From positions 1-64,000 of the forward strand of contig DELZ01000002.1 in NCBI GenBank assembly GCA_002354635.1: a DNA stretch of 64,000 nt, given 5' to 3'. Below, piece after piece: positions 25,346 through 34,965 of the stretch. Below the pieces are notes generated by a model that was not told the DNA's origin, did no database searches, and was given only the letters and a program-made list of their open reading frames with translations. The stretch comes from Sphingomonadales bacterium UBA2683. Lineage in GTDB: Bacteria > Pseudomonadota > Alphaproteobacteria > Sphingomonadales > Sphingomonadaceae. The position numbers and the translations under genes are program-made. Numbering within the stretch: the stretch's first letter is position 1; each line of letters opens with the position of its first letter.

Positions 25346-26360
25346 GGCAATTATAGCGGTCATCGGGTCTTTCGGCATGGTCGTGTCGTCGACTGCGGTA
25401 TATGCCCAAGCGCGGGTCGTTGCTTCAAGCGGTGGCGCGGCTGACTCCTATCCGGAAGGTAAAACTCTTCGAAAAGATGCAATCTTGCTGCTCGGGCGGG
25501 GAGACAAAGTGACCATATTGGTTGACAATGTCCGCCGTACCTTTCCCGGACCAGGGAAATACCCGATTAACCGGGCGATTCAAGAGCGCAGTTCGGTCTC
25601 TATCCTCGACAGCATCCTGAATTTCATTACCGGCGACTCTGCTGTTGCGTCCGGTGCAGCAAGAGGAAGGTCGTCGGGTTCAAGCATGGCAAATGTACGT
25701 CGCGAAAGAGGTGCCGCGAGGGCCAGAACAGGTGCCGTTCGCACTACCGAACCGCCGCCTTCACCGGCACCGCCGCCGCCACCGTCTCCGGGATTGGCTT
25801 CCGCGCTCCCGGCTCCTTATCCGGCCGACATCGCGCTACCGGAAGTCGCCTATGATGCACCAATGCCGCAAGCGATGCCGGATGGTGGCGGTAGCACCGA
25901 AACAACTACTTATGCCTATGCGGTCCCCGCGCCAGCCATACGTGGTCGTCAGTTCAACGACATCGACATCGCCAAAAGTGAGAATATCTGTATTCTACCG
26001 CAGGCAAGCCTGCAGCTTTGGCGGGCTTCTGCGGACAGTCCGGAGACGGTAAAAATCGTCCGTCAGTCCGACAGCCGGGAGATCGAACTCACATTTGATA
26101 TGTATGAGCAGAGCAAATCCTGGCCGGAGCCGTTCGATGCCGCACCGGCAGGCGATTATGCCATCGTCAATGTGGCGGATGATACGGCGAGCCTAATCTC
26201 CATCATCCCGGCCGGAACAGCGGCAGAAGATATTGGGGAACTGGCCGTTGCCTATTCCAGGAATGAGTGTACCGGCCAACTGGCAGCGCTCGAAACCGGG
26301 TTGAATGCGGACGGTTTGGAGTCGACCGTTGCAACGGTATTTGGCGCTGGAACGCGCTAG
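25326..26360 (+). CDS. Secreted hypothetical protein, partner of the CHASE2 cyclase
   Basis: 344 residues. A signal peptide (MFSTPNKAIIAVIGSFGMVV ... VYAQA) is followed by a small beta domain (VVASSGGAADSYPEGKTLRK ... GDKVTILVDNVRRTFPGPG), a poly-Pro linker near residue 145 and a C-terminal beta domain with two Cys. The N-terminal part resembles the opening of FecR-type domains, but the family is not assignable with confidence. It starts inside the cyclase reading frame (20-bp overlap, GGGGGGC site), which strongly suggests it works with that cyclase, for example as a periplasmic ligand for CHASE2. Confidence 0.75.
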   Translation: MFSTPNKAIIAVIGSFGMVVSSTAVYAQARVVASSGGAADSYPEGKTLRKDAILLLGRGDKVTILVDNVRRTFPGPGKYPINRAIQERSSVSILDSILNFITGDSAVASGAARGRSSGSSMANVRRERGAARARTGAVRTTEPPPSPAPPPPPSPGLASALPAPYPADIALPEVAYDAPMPQAMPDGGGSTETTTYAYAVPAPAIRGRQFNDIDIAKSENICILPQASLQLWRASADSPETVKIVRQSDSREIELTFDMYEQSKSWPEPFDAAPAGDYAIVNVADDTASLISIIPAGTAAEDIGELAVAYSRNECTGQLAALETGLNADGLESTVATVFGAGTR

Positions 26361-26444
26361 CCTGTTCAAATATGGCAAACGGCGGTTTGAGAACCGATGC
26401 GCGGATGATTACTGGGTATTCGGATAACCGCCGGGACCCGGTGG

Positions 26445-27602
26445 CTAGATGGATCGGTGTGTCCCGGAGGCCATTTTCTTTTCGGTCTCCGGTGTCTTTC
26501 CCTCATTGTTTTTCAAGGCGTAGAGCCGCTTGTCCGCGGTCTCGAACAGGCTGTTCGCTGTCATCCCGTCCTTTGGCCAACTGGCAATGCCGATACTCGC
26601 CTGAATACGAATGACATGATTCTGAACCGTACAGGGAGGGACCAGGGCAGCCAGCATATGGTCTGCACAGGCCTCGCTGGAAATGACCGAATCCGGCGAT
26701 AGCAAAATGGCAAACTCATCGCCGCCCATGCGCGCGACAATGCCATTTTTGCCGCATGCTTGCTGCAGGCGGCTTGCCACTTCGACCAGCAACTGGTCGC
26801 CGACAGGATGGCCGAACTGGTCATTGATCGGCTTGAACTCGTCCAGATCGATCAACGCTACGGTAAAGGCGCGATCGTGATCTTGCGCTGCAATCTGCTG
26901 TTCCAGATGGTCTGACAATACGCGGCGGTTGAACAGGCCTGTAAGCGGATCGGTATGTGCCAGTTGGCGCATTTCGTGCTGTAGCACCAGTAGCCGGATC
27001 GACTGGTCGTTTTGCTGGGTGATCAGCCGATAGAGAAAGGTTGTCACCATGATCAGGCTGGCCGCTGCAGACCAGCCTACGGCATCGCCAGACAAAAGCA
27101 GTATGATCGTGATCGGCAATATCCCGATGATGATATTGAGAATTGCCGCTAGCCGGATGGATGCCAGCGTATAGATGGTGGTGAGCGAACCCATGGCGAG
27201 CGTGAACGGATAAAACAGCCGCATGTCGGCTGGGGCATGGACGAAGCCAAGCACACACCAGATGCTCACCAGGACGCAGATCGTTGCGGAAAAGAAAGTC
27301 GCTTCGGCAATGAATTTTCGCGCCAGATCCGGACTGCCCGAGGCATTGCGGTCCTTGATCAGCGAAATATATCCGATCAGGCAGCAGCTCGCCATCGCCA
27401 GCGGCATACCATAGCGGATCCATGGTTCGGCACCAACACTGGACGCATAGATGACGAAGGGAATGGTCAGGAACATCGCCAGAAACAGCGCCCGAGACTG
27501 GTTTTGCAGGCGCGTGGCGCTCAAAATCGCGAATTCGTCCCGGACAGCGTCCGGGATCGGCGGGATGAGCCTTTGCAGGAACGATCGAATGGCTGACTGC
27601 AT
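26445..27602 (-). CDS. Diguanylate cyclase (GGDEF) with N-terminal membrane domain
   Basis: 385 residues. Five or six membrane helices (about residues 35-185), then a short linker and a GGDEF domain: LAHTDPLTGLFNRRVL, IDLDEFKPINDQFGH and RMGGDEFAILLS, all intact for Mg-GTP binding. The RxxD inhibitory site five residues before GGDEF is absent, so product inhibition via that site is not expected. It makes cyclic-di-GMP at the inner membrane. Located beside a cAMP/cGMP cyclase, but on the opposite strand. Confidence 0.92.
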   Translation of the reverse strand: MQSAIRSFLQRLIPPIPDAVRDEFAILSATRLQNQSRALFLAMFLTIPFVIYASSVGAEPWIRYGMPLAMASCCLIGYISLIKDRNASGSPDLARKFIAEATFFSATICVLVSIWCVLGFVHAPADMRLFYPFTLAMGSLTTIYTLASIRLAAILNIIIGILPITIILLLSGDAVGWSAAASLIMVTTFLYRLITQQNDQSIRLLVLQHEMRQLAHTDPLTGLFNRRVLSDHLEQQIAAQDHDRAFTVALIDLDEFKPINDQFGHPVGDQLLVEVASRLQQACGKNGIVARMGGDEFAILLSPDSVISSEACADHMLAALVPPCTVQNHVIRIQASIGIASWPKDGMTANSLFETADKRLYALKNNEGKTPETEKKMASGTHRSI

Positions 27603-27714
27603 GGAGTGAAGCTAGCAATCAAATGTAAACGTGACGTTAAGCCTTCTCTTAAAGATTGTTGGGCAGCTCGCTGACGGTTTTCTGCAGATTTTCCGGCGTT
27701 CCTTTTACTCAGGA

Positions 27715-27733
27715 TTAACCATGAACGGGTTAA
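27715..27733. promoter_or_regulatory. Inverted repeat upstream of the lipoxygenase gene
   Basis: TTAACC and GGTTAA flank a 7-nt centre, 34 bp upstream of the lipoxygenase start codon. It has the size of a dimeric repressor site. No regulator gene is adjacent. Confidence 0.35.
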
Positions 27734-27766
27734 GGGGGCATTGTGAAATTCAAGTTAGGAGCCATC

Positions 27767-29746
27767 ATGTCCGTTGAAAATGCCCGGTCGTTTGCCACGC
27801 AGCCCAATCTCTCTTCGGAAGACGTTAAGCGCGGCGCGACCCGTCCCAGCCTGCCGCAGAACGACAGTATCGAACAGCGTGCCCAGCGCCGGGAACAGAT
27901 CAACGCCACCTCGACAGTTTATCAATGGACAACGGACATCGCCACTTTGCCGGGTGTGCCGCTCGCCACGCAGGTCCCCGCCGATGACCAGCCGTCGATC
28001 GAATGGTGGTTCAAGGTGCTCGAAGTGGGTATCGCGATACTGGAGAATATCGCCGCTGTCCGGCTGCATCCGATCTTCGCCGGCCTCAGCGAGGCGGCCC
28101 AGGATATCATTCGGGACGCGCTGGCCGAGGCGCAGGAAATCCGGGAGAGAGTAGAGACGCTGCGCGAGAAGCATCGGGTCGACGAAGCTGGTCCTGGTCT
28201 GGAAAGCAGTATCGTGCAGGCGGTGGAGGGCGCGGATATCGACGCGCTCAAGGCACATGACAGTGCCCTGCGCGATATCATCACGGTGATTACTGACGTG
28301 CTCAAGGCGGAGGATGCCGCAGACACGCGCTCGATCGAGGCGTATCGCGACCTGTACCAGACGCTTCCGGTTCCGGGTATCGCCTATACCTTCCAGGATG
28401 ATGACGAGTTCGCTCGCTTGCGCGTGGCTGGCCCCAATCCGATGTTGATTCAGGGCATTGACCGGATTCCCGACAGATTTCCGGTCACGCCGGCGCAATA
28501 TGCCGCTGTCATGGGCGGCGAAAATCTTGCCGATGCACTCGCCGATGGTCGCATATATCTCTGTGATTACAAGGATCTGGAGGTACTTGTTGCCGGTGTT
28601 TGGAAAGGGCATGCAAAATATGTCTATCGTCCGATGGCACTGTTTGCGGTTCCGCAGGGCGGATCGTCGATCAAGCCGGTTGCGATCCAGTGTGGACAGG
28701 ACCCAGGCCAATATCCGGTGATGACGCCGACGGTTTCTGCATCCGAAAAATGGGGCTGGGAAATGGCCAAATCTGTCGTCCAGGTTGCCGACTGCAACTA
28801 TCATGAACTGTTTGTCCATCTCGCCGGCACCCATCTGGTCAGCGAGGCGATAGCCGTGGCTACCCGCCGCAACCTCGCCGAAATCCACCCGCTCTGGTCG
28901 CTACTTGTACCGCATTTTGAAGGTACCTTGTTCATCAACAATCTCGCGGTAGAAACGTTGATCAACAAGGGCGGCCCGATCGACGACTTTTTCGGCGGCA
29001 CGATTGAGTCCAGCCAGCTCGCCGCTGTGCAGGCGCGCCTGCGTTTCGACTTCTACAAGAAAATGACGCCGGTCGATTTTGCCGAACGGAAGGTCGCCGA
29101 TGCGGCCAGGCTGCCGGACTATGCTTACCGCGACGACGCGCTGCTGGTCTGGGACGCAATCCACGACTGGGCCGAGCAATATATCAACATCTACTATTGT
29201 GATGACGAGGCCGTGACCGGGGATACAGAGCTGGCGCAATGGGCCGCATCGATCGCTTCGGAGGGCCATATTGTCGGGTTCAAGCCGATTACTTCCCGCG
29301 CCCAGCTGGTCGACGTGTGCACGATGATCATATTCACCGCCAGCGCTCAGCATGCAGCGGTCAATTTTCCGCAGCGTACGATCATGACCTTTGCCCCGGC
29401 CGTCACCGGGGCGGGCTGGACGGCTGCGCCCACCGAACAAAAGGGTCACAGCAAAGCCGAATGGCTCGACTATATGCCGCCGATGTCGCTGGGGTTGCTG
29501 CAATTGTCGTCGCTGGAACTGCTGGGCTCGGTCTATTACCGGCCGCTCGGAGACTATCGCACCAACCGCTTTCCCTATCAAAGCTGGTTTCAGGATCCGT
29601 CAATCACCGGCGATGAAGGCCCGCTGGCGCGTTTCCAGGCAGGATTGCGGGCAGTCGAATCACGGATTATTGCGCGCAACCAGCGGCGGATGCATCCCTA
29701 TGTCTATCTGCAGCCGAGCCAGATTCCGACCAGCACCAATATCTGA
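27767..29746 (+). CDS. Lipoxygenase family protein
   Basis: 659 residues. Non-heme-iron lipoxygenases insert O2 into polyunsaturated fatty acids. The family motif H-x4-H-x4-H-x17-H-x8-H is exact at His346, 351, 356, 374, 383; the remaining ligands are His529, Asn533 and the C-terminal Ile659 (the protein ends TSTNI). Ala394 aligns with the Ala/Gly stereo-determinant position, favouring an S-hydroperoxide by the known rule. There is no signal peptide and no obvious PLAT domain; the N-terminal 190 residues are helical with a charged stretch. AGGAG lies 5 nt before the start at 27767. Lipoxygenases are sporadic in bacteria. Confidence 0.93.
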   Translation: MSVENARSFATQPNLSSEDVKRGATRPSLPQNDSIEQRAQRREQINATSTVYQWTTDIATLPGVPLATQVPADDQPSIEWWFKVLEVGIAILENIAAVRLHPIFAGLSEAAQDIIRDALAEAQEIRERVETLREKHRVDEAGPGLESSIVQAVEGADIDALKAHDSALRDIITVITDVLKAEDAADTRSIEAYRDLYQTLPVPGIAYTFQDDDEFARLRVAGPNPMLIQGIDRIPDRFPVTPAQYAAVMGGENLADALADGRIYLCDYKDLEVLVAGVWKGHAKYVYRPMALFAVPQGGSSIKPVAIQCGQDPGQYPVMTPTVSASEKWGWEMAKSVVQVADCNYHELFVHLAGTHLVSEAIAVATRRNLAEIHPLWSLLVPHFEGTLFINNLAVETLINKGGPIDDFFGGTIESSQLAAVQARLRFDFYKKMTPVDFAERKVADAARLPDYAYRDDALLVWDAIHDWAEQYINIYYCDDEAVTGDTELAQWAASIASEGHIVGFKPITSRAQLVDVCTMIIFTASAQHAAVNFPQRTIMTFAPAVTGAGWTAAPTEQKGHSKAEWLDYMPPMSLGLLQLSSLELLGSVYYRPLGDYRTNRFPYQSWFQDPSITGDEGPLARFQAGLRAVESRIIARNQRRMHPYVYLQPSQIPTSTNI

Positions 29747-29752
29747 GTGCGG

Positions 29753-31045
29753 TCAGGCCGGACTGCGCGCCGCCAGTATCCGCTTGTTGCGCGCTTCGAC
29801 AGCGCGGAAGGCCTTGAAGACGCTGAGCCGGGGATCGGTCTTGCCGCTCCTGCCCAGATTTTCAAGCTGTTCATAGAACCAGAAGATGACGGCGAAGCTT
29901 GCGACGGCCTTTACCAACTGGAACCGCATCAAAAAGTCCAGCCAGTCGGGGAGCAGCCGGAGGCGGTCCTCGTACCGTGGCAATGCCTCCACTCCTGCTA
30001 GCAGTTGCTTCGGCGCGTCGGTCGTTACGCACATCGGGCGTCCCAGACCGATCAGGTCGGCGGCGCCACTGGCGAGCGCGGATTCCATGGCAGCGCGGGT
30101 ACGGAAACCGCCAGTCACCATCAACGGAACCTTGACCGCGTCCTGCATCGCCTTTGCGAAATCGACAAAATAGGCTTCGCGTGCCTTGGTCGACGGGGCG
30201 AGATTCTGCTCTTCCTTCTCCTCGATACCGTCCGCACCCATCAGCGCCGGCTGTTCGTAGGTGCCGCCCGAGATCTCGACCAGATCGACGCTGGCGTTCT
30301 CCAGCCACTGTACCACCTGCAAGCTATCATCGAAATTGAACCCGCCTTTCTGGAAATCGGCGCTGTTCAGCTTGACCGAGATCGGAAAATCCGGCCCGAC
30401 CGCGGCACGGGTCGCGGTGACCGCGGCAAGCAGAAAGCGCGCCCGGTTTTCCAGACTGCCGCCATATTCGTCTGTCCGCTGATTGGACCGCGGACTGAGG
30501 AAGCTGCTCAGCAGATAGCCATGCGCGGCATGGATCTGCGCGCCGGTAAAGCCCGCTGCCTGGCAGGTTTTTGCCGCCAGGGCGAAGCGATCTACCAGTT
30601 CCTTGATCTCTGCAATGGTGAGCGCCACTGGCTCGCCAAATTGTCCACCGGGTAGTCCGAGTTTTACGGCAGAGGGGGCCTTCGGATGTGCATTGACGTT
30701 GCTTTGCGTCTGGCGGCCGGCGTGGCTGATCTGGGCCCAGAAATGATTGCCGTTGCGGGTTGCGGTCGCCGCCCAGTTTTTCAGCGCCGCCATCATCGCG
30801 TCGTCGGCCGGGCCGTCGATGACAACATTGCCGGGGCGTTCAAGATGGTTCCGGTCAATCTGGATATTGCCGCTCAGCAACATACCCGCACCGCCGTCGG
30901 ACCAGAGCGCGTAGAGTCGTTCCAGCTCTGGCGTGGGCACCCCGTCCGGGGTCGCCATGCCTTCGGTCATCGCGGCCTTGGCGATCCTGTTGGGCAGGGT
31001 GGCTCCACAAGGAAGGGTCAGCGGATCGGCAAGAGATATGGTCAT
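29753..31045 (-). CDS. NADH:flavin oxidoreductase (Old Yellow Enzyme family)
   Basis: 430 residues in the FMN TIM-barrel layout of the OYE/2,4-dienoyl-CoA reductase branch: LPNRIAKAAMTEGMA, WAQISHAGRQTQ, GAQIHAAHGYLLSSFLSPRSNQRTDEYGGSLENRARFL and VTGGFRTRAAMESAL for the FMN phosphate. Residues past 370 form an extra helical tail with a hydrophobic segment. Such enzymes reduce activated alkenes; with the convergent lipoxygenase 6 bp away it could act on enones from oxidised lipids, which is inference. Start 31045 has GGGGC upstream; an earlier ATG (31093) is less likely. Confidence 0.9.
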   Translation of the reverse strand: MTISLADPLTLPCGATLPNRIAKAAMTEGMATPDGVPTPELERLYALWSDGGAGMLLSGNIQIDRNHLERPGNVVIDGPADDAMMAALKNWAATATRNGNHFWAQISHAGRQTQSNVNAHPKAPSAVKLGLPGGQFGEPVALTIAEIKELVDRFALAAKTCQAAGFTGAQIHAAHGYLLSSFLSPRSNQRTDEYGGSLENRARFLLAAVTATRAAVGPDFPISVKLNSADFQKGGFNFDDSLQVVQWLENASVDLVEISGGTYEQPALMGADGIEEKEEQNLAPSTKAREAYFVDFAKAMQDAVKVPLMVTGGFRTRAAMESALASGAADLIGLGRPMCVTTDAPKQLLAGVEALPRYEDRLRLLPDWLDFLMRFQLVKAVASFAVIFWFYEQLENLGRSGKTDPRLSVFKAFRAVEARNKRILAARSPA

Positions 31046-31245
31046 GAGAAAGCCCCGAATTTCGATTTCGAATAAAAACTGATTCTGTCTCATATCGCAA
31101 TTTATGGCAAGCAGAAGCGCATATTTCCGACATTATATGCGGTAAAACCGATTATTTGGCTTTTGCGATAAATAGGGTATAGTGTTGGTCTGATCGCACG
31201 GGGGCAAACTTCCGGCGATTGATTGAAATTCTGAGGGGAATGGAA

Positions 31246-31638
31246 ATGGTTGCGGCAGCATCTCGAAAATCGGTCAGCGAACATCGCGCGCGTCAGGACG
31301 TGCAGCAGGGTGGTATCCGCTGGGACAAGAAAATGAGCAACAATTGCGCGGCCGCATTGCTGTTTTACACGATGATGCAGATTTTTTTCGTGCTTGGCTT
31401 CATCGAAACCCGGGGCATGTCGATCGCCCCCTATTTCGGACTGGTCCTGCTTGTGGCCGTCATCATTCCCTTTTGCCGCAACTTTGAAAAACGCTGGAGA
31501 ACGATGGGCAACAGCGGCCTGTCCGAACAGAGCCTCGCCGCAAAATTCCGGGCCGACCAGATTCTGCTATGGGCTCTGGCGGTTGGGCTTCCCTTTGTTT
31601 TTGTCGGAGTGATCAAGATCTTAGCGACGATCCTCTGA
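31246..31638 (+). CDS. Hypothetical membrane protein
   Basis: 130 residues. A hydrophilic N-terminus is followed by three hydrophobic segments (about residues 40-58, 68-87 and 106-130). The loop between helices 2 and 3 is basic and probably cytoplasmic. No family recognised. The start at 31246 has GAGGGG at seven bases; an ATG two codons earlier is also possible. Confidence 0.65.
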   Translation: MVAAASRKSVSEHRARQDVQQGGIRWDKKMSNNCAAALLFYTMMQIFFVLGFIETRGMSIAPYFGLVLLVAVIIPFCRNFEKRWRTMGNSGLSEQSLAAKFRADQILLWALAVGLPFVFVGVIKILATIL

Positions 31639-31712
31639 TACGCCCTCGCCGTTTCTTTTCGATTTGATAGCAGATCGTTGACCTTGCACGGTGCCGCACC
31701 TATGTCCGGCAC

Positions 31713-33059
31713 ATGCTAAAACCTTCCGAGGCGCAGGACCGCGCCGACGCCCTCATTTCCCAAGCCAAAAAAGCCGGCGCAGATGCCGCCGATGCGATCT
31801 ATGTCTGTGACGCCTCCACCCAGGTGCAGATGCGGCTGGGCAATCTGGAAGATGTCGAACGGTCCGAGGGCGAGGAAATCGGCCTCCGGGTTTTTGTCGG
31901 AAAACGCTCGGCGACCGTCTCTTCCTCCGACATGGACCCGGCAATCCTTTCCGCGCTGGTCGGGCGGGCGCTCGATATGGCCAAGGAGGCGCCGGAAGAC
32001 CAATTTGCCGGTCTCGCGCCCCAAGAACTGCTACTGAAATCGGAAGCGCCTTCGATTGAAGGCGATGACGGACAGGACCCCGAACCGGAACTGTTGCGTG
32101 AACTGGCGCTGAAGGCGGAAGACGCCGCGCGATCGGTGGAGGGCGTCACCAACAGCGAAGGTGGCGGCGCCAGCGCCGGTCGGAGCATCGTTGCACTCGC
32201 TACCAGCCACGGATTTTCCGGTGCTTATTCCACCAGCGGCTATAGCCTGTCCGCCAGCGTTATCGCCGGCGCCGGTGACGGCATGGAGCGCGACTATGCC
32301 TATGACAGCGTGCGCTTTCTGGAGGATATGGAGTCGGCCGAGAACATCGGAAGGGAAGCAGGCGAGCGCGCCGTATCACGACTCAACCCGGTACATTTCA
32401 AATCGGGAGCCATGCCCGTTGTCTACGATCCCCGTGTCGGCAACAGCTTGCTCGGCCATCTTGTCGGAGCCATTTCGGGTAGCGCCATAGCGCGCAAGAC
32501 CAGCTTCCTGCTCGATGCGCTCGATACTCAGGTGTTTGACAGCGCGCTGACCATTATCGACTGCCCGCATCGCAAGCGTGGATTGCGGTCCAAGGCCTTT
32601 GACGGCGAGGGCCTTCCGACCTCCAAGACCAAGTTGATCGACAGCGGCCGGCTGACCCAGTGGATCATGGAGAGCGCATCGGCGCGTCAGCTTGGCCTGC
32701 AGCCAACCGGCCATGCTTCTCGTGGTGTTGGCGGCGCACCAGGCGTGAGCGTGACCAATTTGCACATGGGCAATGGCTCGGTCAGCAAGGCCGATCTGAT
32801 CAAGGATATCAAGCAGGGCGTCTATATCACCGAACTGATCGGCATGGGCGTCAACCCGGTCACCGGCGATTACAGTCGGGGAGCCAGCGGCTTCCTGATA
32901 GAGAATGGCGAGATCGGATCACCGATTTCGGAAATTACCATAGCCGGCAACCTGAAAGACATGTTCGGCAGTCTGGTTGCTGCCAACGATCTGGCATATC
33001 GTTACAGCGTGAATGTGCCAACTTTGCGCACCGACAGCATGACGGTGGCGGGCGGCTGA
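31713..33059 (+). CDS. pmbA: TldD/PmbA family metallopeptidase subunit PmbA
   Basis: 448 residues matching PmbA/TldE along its length: ADAADAIYVCDASTQVQMR, EEIGLRVFVGKRSATVSSSD, PVVYDPRVGNSLLGHL, FLIENGEIGSPISEITIAGNLKDMF at the C-terminus. PmbA pairs with TldD in a heteromeric peptidase that processes small peptides; TldD carries the zinc HExxxH, which PmbA lacks, as here. Its partner is not in this window. Confidence 0.93.
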   Translation: MLKPSEAQDRADALISQAKKAGADAADAIYVCDASTQVQMRLGNLEDVERSEGEEIGLRVFVGKRSATVSSSDMDPAILSALVGRALDMAKEAPEDQFAGLAPQELLLKSEAPSIEGDDGQDPEPELLRELALKAEDAARSVEGVTNSEGGGASAGRSIVALATSHGFSGAYSTSGYSLSASVIAGAGDGMERDYAYDSVRFLEDMESAENIGREAGERAVSRLNPVHFKSGAMPVVYDPRVGNSLLGHLVGAISGSAIARKTSFLLDALDTQVFDSALTIIDCPHRKRGLRSKAFDGEGLPTSKTKLIDSGRLTQWIMESASARQLGLQPTGHASRGVGGAPGVSVTNLHMGNGSVSKADLIKDIKQGVYITELIGMGVNPVTGDYSRGASGFLIENGEIGSPISEITIAGNLKDMFGSLVAANDLAYRYSVNVPTLRTDSMTVAGG

Positions 33060-33133
33060 ACAAATCCGTTAGTGGTGTGCCCGTCGAACCACGCTTATCG
33101 GACCGGAAGCGCTCATCAACAAGCGCCGGGCGA

Positions 33134-33934
33134 ATGGAGAAACTCTTGGCTGGAATCGATTTTGACCGTGTGATTGCGATTGCCGAAGCGGGCGGTGCGC
33201 TGGCCATGCGCCACTGGACGCTGGGCAGGAAGGAATCCAAAATCTGGGAAAAATCGCCGGGACAGATTGTCAGCGATGCCGATCTGGCGGTGGACCGTTT
33301 TTTGCGCGGTGAACTGGAAAAGCTTGTTCCCTCGGCAGGTTGGCTGTCCGAGGAAACGCATATTGATCACAGCGGCGCCGGCGATGAGCTGACCTGGGTG
33401 GTCGACCCGATCGACGGCACCAAGGATTATGTCGCCGGCAAGACCGGCTGGTGCGTGTCCGTGGCCTTGGTACAAAAGGAGGCCCCTGTTTTCGGGGTCC
33501 TTGTTGCGCCGGCGATGAACGAAATCTGGGTGGGCAGGGCGGGCCAATCCGCCACGGTCAATGGCCGGACGCTGGCTGCCACCCACCGGCGGCAATATGA
33601 AGGTTGCCGTATCCCTGCCGAAAGCCTGCCGCCGGAAATGAAGCTTACTGCGGTGTCAAAGCCGAACAGTATCGCGCTCAGAATGGCGATGGTTGCGGAT
33701 GACCGCGCCGATGTCGTCGCATCCACGCGCTGGGGCCACGAATGGGACATCGCCGCAGCCCATGTCATCGCCGCCGAAGCGGGTGCCAGCGTCACCAATG
33801 CACTGGGCGAAGACCTGGTCTACAATGGTACTCACGGCAAGGCGCTGGGCGTGCTGTGCTGTTCGCAAAATCTGTTCGATGAGGCGGTGCAGCGGATCGG
33901 CAAATATGTTTCGGAAAACGGAGCCAGCCACTAG
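33134..33934 (+). CDS. Inositol monophosphatase family protein (3'(2'),5'-bisphosphate nucleotidase-like)
   Basis: 266 residues. IMPase-fold motifs: SEETHID (first metal Glu), WVVDPIDGTKDYVAGKTGWCVSVAL (DPxDGT) and RWGHEWDIAAAHVIAAEAG (WDxAA). Family members hydrolyse inositol-1-phosphate, histidinol phosphate or PAP; CysQ-like activity is plausible, but the family sequence alone does not decide. It follows pmbA by 74 bp and meets crtB tail to tail. Confidence 0.9.
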   Translation: MEKLLAGIDFDRVIAIAEAGGALAMRHWTLGRKESKIWEKSPGQIVSDADLAVDRFLRGELEKLVPSAGWLSEETHIDHSGAGDELTWVVDPIDGTKDYVAGKTGWCVSVALVQKEAPVFGVLVAPAMNEIWVGRAGQSATVNGRTLAATHRRQYEGCRIPAESLPPEMKLTAVSKPNSIALRMAMVADDRADVVASTRWGHEWDIAAAHVIAAEAGASVTNALGEDLVYNGTHGKALGVLCCSQNLFDEAVQRIGKYVSENGASH

Positions 33935-33938
33935 GCGG

Positions 33939-34865
33939 CTAAACCGTGCGCTCTCTCGTCCACAGGCCTTGGCGGTCGCGTCGGGCCGGATTTATCAGCG
34001 CCTGGCCAACGGCTTTTACGATCCAGCCCAGTTTCGTCCCCTTGCTCGTGTATATGCGATGGTCGAGCGAGGCGCCGTCGCTCTTCCGGATCGCCCGGGC
34101 GATATCTCCGTAAATGCCGGCAGCGGCAAGCACCGCCCAGCGCGAACGGAAGGGCAGGCTTGATGCGCCCACTCGTGCGGAGGCTTCATATTCTTCTGCC
34201 AGACCGCACAGCCGGTTGACCAGCCCGACTAGCGCCTCTCGATGGTCCGGCTCCAGGATATGGTCGGAGTCGATGCCGGCTTCGGCGAGCCACTTTTGCG
34301 GCAGATAGCAGCGTCCGGCCTGCGCATCCTCGGCCACGTCGCGGGCCACATTGGCGAGTTGAAACGCCAGCCCCAGATCGCAGGCGCGGTCCAGCACTTC
34401 GTGATTGCGGGCAGAGACCCCCATCACGATCGCCATCATGCACCCGACCGCGCCCGCAACATGATAGCAATATTGCAGCAGGTCGTCCTCGGTCTCGGGC
34501 CGCCACCCGCGCGCGTCCAGGGCAAAGCCGTCGATCATGTCGTCCGCCAGCTTTTTCGGGATATTGCATTCCTGCGCGACCACGCCAAAGGCATCGAAGG
34601 GCGGATTGCCGGTCTGCTCGCCGCCATGCGCCCGCGCCGTCATCATCCGCATCGCGGCGATGGTCTTGTCCGGATTGGCAACCGCGGACATGCCGTGACC
34701 ATGATCCTGGCCATCGGCCAGATCATCGCAGGCGCGGCACCAGTAATAGAGCAGCCATGCCCGCTCCCGCGTCTGCCGGCCAAAAAGCTTCGATGCACGG
34801 GAAAAGGATTTCGATCCGCGTTCGATGCTGGTTCGGGCGTGAAGGACGAGATTGGTACGATTCAT
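33939..34865 (-). CDS. crtB: Phytoene synthase
   Basis: 308 residues. Condenses two geranylgeranyl-PP to phytoene. Both Asp-rich Mg-diphosphate motifs are present: YYWCRACDDLADG near residue 45 and ANVARDVAEDAQAGRCYLP near residue 180. Terminal gene of crtY-crtI-crtB, read leftward, 100 bp after crtI. It ends 4 bp from the convergent phosphatase. Confidence 0.96.
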   Translation of the reverse strand: MNRTNLVLHARTSIERGSKSFSRASKLFGRQTRERAWLLYYWCRACDDLADGQDHGHGMSAVANPDKTIAAMRMMTARAHGGEQTGNPPFDAFGVVAQECNIPKKLADDMIDGFALDARGWRPETEDDLLQYCYHVAGAVGCMMAIVMGVSARNHEVLDRACDLGLAFQLANVARDVAEDAQAGRCYLPQKWLAEAGIDSDHILEPDHREALVGLVNRLCGLAEEYEASARVGASSLPFRSRWAVLAAAGIYGDIARAIRKSDGASLDHRIYTSKGTKLGWIVKAVGQALINPARRDRQGLWTRERTV

Positions 34866-34965
34866 GATGGCGACGAATGGAAAGCCGTTTGCACTGAGTG
34901 TGACGAAATGCGTCGGCTAGGCAACGACTGTTCCTCGACAGGTTCCGGATGACCCGAATAAATAA

